A stretch of 64,000 nt of DNA from Candidatus Nitrosomarinus catalina. GTDB taxonomy: Archaea > Thermoproteota > Nitrososphaeria > Nitrososphaerales > Nitrosopumilaceae. The DNA lies in NCBI RefSeq assembly GCF_002156965.1, contig NZ_CP021324.1:158988-222987 (forward strand), read 5' to 3'. The position numbers and the translations under genes were made by a program. The notes beneath the pieces are model-generated. The model saw only the letters and a list, made by a program, of their open reading frames with translations, was not told the origin of the DNA and did no database searches. The first letter of the stretch is position 1. Every line of letters begins with the position of its first letter. Positions 60,257 to 64,000 of the stretch are shown here, piece by piece.

Positions 60257-61822
60257 TTAAAATTGTGATGCTTGTTTAACTAATTCTGAAAGTTGACTAT
60301 TTCTAGCTTCAGGAAGTTCTGTAATTCCTCCAATTAAACTGTCTGTAACAATTCCTTTTTCAGCTAATACATTTGCTGCCATTAGAGATGTTCGTCCTGC
60401 CATACAAACCATGAGGGATTTGCCTTTAGATTCTTGAATTGAATTATTTATCTCATCAGGAATTCCTTGTCCAGATAATAGTTGTTGTGCGGTTCGAGCA
60501 TTTGGAATTACAATTTTACTTTTATCTATACCTAAAGATTTTGCAAGTAATTCTATTCCTCCTTCTTGAGGGGTATATTGAGTGTGTATCCAAATTACTT
60601 TATCATACTCTGATGAATTTGAGGCTACTTCCTCTTGTGATACTTGTCCTGGTGGTTGAATTTTTCCAATTTTTTCTAAATTCTTTCTATATTTTTCTAT
60701 TCCATCACAAATCATTACTACAAACTTTTTTCCTTTATTTGCACTAACTAGTTGTAAAGTTGCGTATAATTCCAATGCACTACTTTCTCCAATATCGTGT
60801 CCTTTTTCAACAAAAAATTTCAAAAGTGGCTTTGCTTTTTCAAAATCTACTTCATATTCTCCGGCATATTTTTCTGGTTGATAATATTTCAGACCATCTG
60901 CGTTGTTATGTGTTCTAATTCCAGCAACGTCTTGACCGCCTGGAGGGAATATTACGTGAACTCCTTTTTTGTTATATTTTTCTGAAATGTATCTACTTAA
61001 TCCACCTGATGTTCCACCTGTTCCAAACGTGCATAGAATATTAAATTCATCTAAAGAATTTCCATCTTGTTGTAATTGCTGATCTATTTCAGCTCCAGTA
61101 ATTGTTCTATGTGCATTTACATTCAAATCATTATCGTATTGTTCTGGACAAAAACAATTGTATTTTTTTGCAAGCAATTTTGCTAAATTGATTATGTCTT
61201 GTTTACCTAACAGTGCTTCTATCTCTGTAATTGAATTATCAAATATACTAGGATCAAATCCTAACTGTGTTAATTGTGAACGAACATTTGCAGCTGTTGC
61301 TTTTGCAACCAATTCATCCTTTTTGCCTTCCATTCCAGGGGCTGGACAAATATCCATTTCCAAATCCATAATTTTGATACCCATATTTCTTAATTCATGA
61401 AAAACACCTTCTTGTAATTTTCTTGAAACAATTGTGACAACTTGTAACCCAAGTTTTGATAGCATTCCTAATGCAATTCCGAAATTACCTGACGTTGCTT
61501 CAATTACTGTCTGACCACTCTTTATTTTTCCAGTACTGATTGCTTCGTGAATAATATTTGCAGCAGGTCTCACTTTGATTGAACCTGTAAGTAATGTGGA
61601 ATCTAATTTTCCATAAACTTGTAATTCAGAATCAGAAATATCCAAATTGTAAATTTTTTTGGCACATTCTTTAAAATCTGCTGTAATATCTACCAAAGGA
61701 GTTGCATTAACGATTTTTCCACCTTCTTGATTATTTTCTAAGTGGGGTACTTTATTCCAAATTTCTGATTCAAATCGCTCAAGAAGAACTTTGTCAACAG
61801 CATTGTCCTGATTTTGATCCAA
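60257..61822 (-). CDS. PLP-dependent cysteine synthase-like enzyme fused to a rhodanese domain
   Basis: The 521-aa protein starts at TTG. Residues about 35-390 are a fold-type II PLP domain with the Schiff-base Lys83 in LTGSIKVRPAA, ATSGNFGIALG near 109 and the phosphate cradle GTGGTSGG near 268. Residues about 405-515 are rhodanese-like with putative active Cys473 in CMAGRTSLMAANVL and GGITELPEARN. The synthase part resembles O-acetyl/phosphoserine sulfhydrylases, and a rhodanese could deliver sulfane sulfur to the PLP site. A large insertion (about 150-250) is unusual. Substrate is unknown. Confidence 0.82.
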   Translation of the reverse strand: MDQNQDNAVDKVLLERFESEIWNKVPHLENNQEGGKIVNATPLVDITADFKECAKKIYNLDISDSELQVYGKLDSTLLTGSIKVRPAANIIHEAISTGKIKSGQTVIEATSGNFGIALGMLSKLGLQVVTIVSRKLQEGVFHELRNMGIKIMDLEMDICPAPGMEGKKDELVAKATAANVRSQLTQLGFDPSIFDNSITEIEALLGKQDIINLAKLLAKKYNCFCPEQYDNDLNVNAHRTITGAEIDQQLQQDGNSLDEFNILCTFGTGGTSGGLSRYISEKYNKKGVHVIFPPGGQDVAGIRTHNNADGLKYYQPEKYAGEYEVDFEKAKPLLKFFVEKGHDIGESSALELYATLQLVSANKGKKFVVMICDGIEKYRKNLEKIGKIQPPGQVSQEEVASNSSEYDKVIWIHTQYTPQEGGIELLAKSLGIDKSKIVIPNARTAQQLLSGQGIPDEINNSIQESKGKSLMVCMAGRTSLMAANVLAEKGIVTDSLIGGITELPEARNSQLSELVKQASQF

Positions 61823-61907
61823 TTTCTCTCAATTTTTTAAATTTTAGAAGGTCATATAAAATATCTGATAGATTTTATGGACTTATTTGATATTTTTACT
61901 TCTTGAA

Positions 61908-63470
61908 TTACACATCTAGTAGGTTGATTACTTTATTTGGAATGTCTTTTAGTCTACTTACTGCCATTGTTTTATCATATCCTAAATGTTTGAGATTATT
62001 TGCAATAGTTGTGGCTCTTACAGTATTTGGACCTAATCCTAAAGCTACCATAGTGATTCCTATTCCTTTAAGTGATTTTGTCATTTTTCTAACTGCATTA
62101 GAATCTGATGGCTCCCCATCTGTTAATGTCAAAAAAATATTTGGCTGTTTTGCTTGAAGTGTTGAAAACATCTTGTCATAAACTTCTGCTAATGGTGTAG
62201 AACCATTTGCAACAATTTGTGCCAATCTTTTAGCAGTAATGTTATTCCATTTCATGTTCTCTTCTTTAACAGACCAACAAACTACTGATCTATTTTCAGT
62301 ACTAAATGCATATACTGCAAATTTTACTCTAAGAAATGCTAAAACTTCACATAATGCAATTGTTGCTTTCTTATATTCAACTGCATCAGATGAAATGCTT
62401 GATGAATGATCTAATAAAATTATAATTTTTGTTTTAATTGATTTTTTAATATCTGTAAAAAATGGTTCATTTCCCTCAATAAAATTTTCATCATCAAATT
62501 CATCTCCTGATCTTAGATGCTGTTCCTTCCAGCCTGTTTTCCATTCTTTAAATTTCATTTTTAATCCATTTATCAAACTCATATCATAGATTATTGTTTC
62601 ATCAATATTTTTTGTTGATGGAATTTGTATTCCTACTGATTCTGTCGTTAGTCCTTTGTTTTCATTTTTTTCATTTTCTTCAATCAACACTTTGTATTCG
62701 TCATAAACATTATCTCCTTTTACGACTGAAGAGGTATCTATTGCACCAAAATCACCTTCTTTGTTTTTTGCAATAATTTTTAAAACTTTTTTTAATTCTT
62801 CTTCCGATAATGCCATACCTGCTTTCATAAATGCCACTGATATTGGAATCGTTAACAACGAATCAATATCTAAAATTTTGATTATTTCAGCTACATTTTT
62901 TTCAATCCAACTAGTCTTTTGATTATTTTCAATTGACTCAATTACAATTTTTTTTGCAAATGTTGTTGCTTTTTTGATTTTTTCAAAATGACTTTCTTGT
63001 AACTCTCCTTTAATTGCACCAAACATGAAATATTGATAAAATGCTTCTACCATTCTGGCTTTTCCATAAACTGTGTGCAGTTGTGGTCTTGAAACAAGCA
63101 TATATGAATAATTGAAAATTATTTCTTCATCCATTCCCCTCCAAATTTTTCTTCCTAGCTGTTCTACTCTTTTTGTTTCCATTGTATTTAGTATAAATCC
63201 AAAAGCATGATCATCACTCAAAATTTTTTCAGAATATTTTATCTTCATTGCTTCATACCATGATGATGTTCTAAATTGCCTGTATTTCTGAAAATTATTT
63301 CCTATTCGTTTTTCTAATGGTGTCAAAATGACTTTTTTTTCTTTTAATCTTGTTTTTGTTTGTATGTTGTCTGAAATTTCAATTATGACATTTTCTTTTT
63401 CAGACCATCGTCGAATTAGAAAAGTTGCTATTTCTAATAAAGAATCATTTTGTAATTGAATTGATTGCAT
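61908..63470 (-). CDS. VWA-domain protein (CoxE/NorD/CobT-like)
   Basis: The 520-aa protein ends in a von Willebrand A domain with an intact MIDAS: DHSSSISSD near residue 355, the Thr in NGSTPLAEVYDK near 425 and LTDGEPSD near 450. The N-terminal 300 residues are helical and charged. It starts one base after the stop of an AAA+ ATPase gene. MoxR-type ATPases with VWA partners insert cofactors or assemble metal enzymes and complexes. Candidate clients here are a metallo-enzyme or cobalt chelation; neither is shown. Confidence 0.82.
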   Translation of the reverse strand: MQSIQLQNDSLLEIATFLIRRWSEKENVIIEISDNIQTKTRLKEKKVILTPLEKRIGNNFQKYRQFRTSSWYEAMKIKYSEKILSDDHAFGFILNTMETKRVEQLGRKIWRGMDEEIIFNYSYMLVSRPQLHTVYGKARMVEAFYQYFMFGAIKGELQESHFEKIKKATTFAKKIVIESIENNQKTSWIEKNVAEIIKILDIDSLLTIPISVAFMKAGMALSEEELKKVLKIIAKNKEGDFGAIDTSSVVKGDNVYDEYKVLIEENEKNENKGLTTESVGIQIPSTKNIDETIIYDMSLINGLKMKFKEWKTGWKEQHLRSGDEFDDENFIEGNEPFFTDIKKSIKTKIIILLDHSSSISSDAVEYKKATIALCEVLAFLRVKFAVYAFSTENRSVVCWSVKEENMKWNNITAKRLAQIVANGSTPLAEVYDKMFSTLQAKQPNIFLTLTDGEPSDSNAVRKMTKSLKGIGITMVALGLGPNTVRATTIANNLKHLGYDKTMAVSRLKDIPNKVINLLDV

Positions 63471-64000
63471 TTAATTTCCAAACATTGAGGTAATGATGTC
63501 GCTTACTTTTTGATATTCAATATTTCCCCATTGTGTATACACATTTCCAAAAACAATGTTTGCAGCTTCTTTAGGTGACATTTGTTTATCTAATAATTTT
63601 GCAAATGCAATAGTTTCTCTCAAACTTGGTGAGTAAAACAATTCTTCAACTGCTGCAGCTTGTCTTAATGTATTTGCCAATTTAATGGCCTGGATGATTT
63701 CTGAATCATGATTTCCTGAAATATGTTCTTTAACAATTTCTAATTCTACTTCTTCAGGTGGATATTCTAATCTTATTCGAACTGGAAATCTACTTAGAAT
63801 TTGCGGCGGAAGTTCTTTTGTTCCACTATGTGTTAATGGATTAATGGTTGCAATCACAAACCAATTTTCTTTTGCTTTGATAACTTCTCCAGCTGCTTCT
63901 TTTAATACAATTTGTCTTCTGTCATCTAATGCTTCATCTAATCTAAGTAAAACATCTGCTTCAGCAGCATTAATTTCATCCAAATATAATACATCTCCAT
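63471..64000 (-). CDS. MoxR/NorQ-type AAA+ ATPase (partial, 5' end beyond window)
   Basis: The visible 176 codons are the C-terminal part of an AAA+ ATPase and remain open to the window edge. Walker B (DVLYLDEINAA) is at the start, sensor 1 is VIATINPLTHSG, and the arginine-bearing LPPQILSRFPVRIRL and a C-terminal lid follow. The Walker A half lies outside. The pattern is that of the MoxR/CbbQ/NorQ group, chaperones for VWA-assisted metal or complex assembly. The following VWA gene starts at the next base, so the two are one operon. Confidence 0.85.
   Translation of the reverse strand, partial: GDVLYLDEINAAEADVLLRLDEALDDRRQIVLKEAAGEVIKAKENWFVIATINPLTHSGTKELPPQILSRFPVRIRLEYPPEEVELEIVKEHISGNHDSEIIQAIKLANTLRQAAAVEELFYSPSLRETIAFAKLLDKQMSPKEAANIVFGNVYTQWGNIEYQKVSDIITSMFGN

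Noticed and set aside
63471-63983. Complete 170-aa protein starting at 63983
   Set aside because: The TTG there lies inside the Walker B motif; the frame is open to the window end, so this is the C-terminal part of a longer AAA+ gene.

Overview
The window is a gene-dense, AT-rich archaeal chromosome segment. It most likely comes from an ammonia-oxidising thaumarchaeon (Nitrososphaerota) of the marine Nitrosopumilus type. The archaeal evidence is a thermosome subunit, ribosomal proteins L44e and S27e, exosome subunit Csl4, TBP, archaeosine TGT, TiaS, TYW1, Dph2, Kae1 and Bud32, together with short BRE/TATA promoters, many TTG/GTG starts and near-leaderless genes. The thaumarchaeal evidence is the S-layer gene with its large surface-protein neighbours, the Rieske/cytochrome b/blue-copper cluster, a class II HMG-CoA reductase and cobalamin genes. 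No IS element, prophage, CRISPR array or origin was seen. The placement rests on gene content read by eye; no search was run.

Layout. 1-1185: tail of cobS overlapping cobY, then convergent rps27e/rpl44e. 1255-5597: adenine deaminase, thermosome, ROK kinase. 5598-8349 (minus): a DUF2024-like protein, two unknowns and fused GMP synthase guaA. 8384-10007: divergent mptE-like and dihydropteroate synthase-like genes (pterin/folate). 10053-16128: guaB, a membrane protein, pheA, csl4, a zinc reductase of the crotonyl/acryloyl-CoA reductase type, a TPR protein and dph2. 16211-20052: tiaS, initiator tRNA-Met, a PQQ sugar dehydrogenase-like protein and hmgA. 20086-27446: compact histidine operon hisG-D-C-HAD-B-H-A-F-I, with an embedded HAD phosphatase and no hisE. 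28203-30747: thrC and a ubiquitin-like/E1 fusion. 30957-40425: cell-surface block of S-layer protein, an anchored coiled-coil protein and a giant subtilisin-like protease. 40471-43172: Rieske protein, cytochrome b and cupredoxin, the likely quinol-to-copper electron route. 43560-49946: tRNA-Arg, ogg, beta-CASP nuclease, a 70-aa unknown, a ferredoxin, tgtA, an adenylate-kinase-like protein and a YchF-type GTPase. 49948-53450: kae1, a PH/GRAM-like gene, bud32, rdgB, taw1. 53569-56707: thrombospondin-type-3 repeat protein and dus. 56797-59714: a strong hairpin, a divergent PII protein, small unknowns, a PD-(D/E)XK-like protein and tbp. 59774-64000 (minus): an ASCH protein, a PLP-synthase/rhodanese fusion, and a VWA/AAA+ pair cut by the window edge.

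How the genes work together. Histidine, threonine, phenylalanine, purine, pterin, isoprenoid and cobalamin genes fit an autotroph making its own building blocks. A large share of the window serves tRNA and elongation-factor modification (agmatidine, archaeosine, wyosine, t6A, dihydrouridine, diphthamide). The surface block and the bc-type complex are what one expects for a cell taking ammonium through an S-layer and passing electrons through copper proteins.

No gene-free stretch exceeds 300 bases. The longest gaps are 30748-30956 (S-layer promoter), 28021-28202 (AT-rich, one inverted repeat) and 56708-56875 (hairpin region). The most interesting items are the ubiquitin-like/E1 fusion, the PLP-rhodanese fusion, the 17-copy Asp-rich repeat protein, the HAD gene in the his operon, the PII protein lacking Tyr51, the Asp-substituted ferredoxin and the hairpin locus at 56797-56839.
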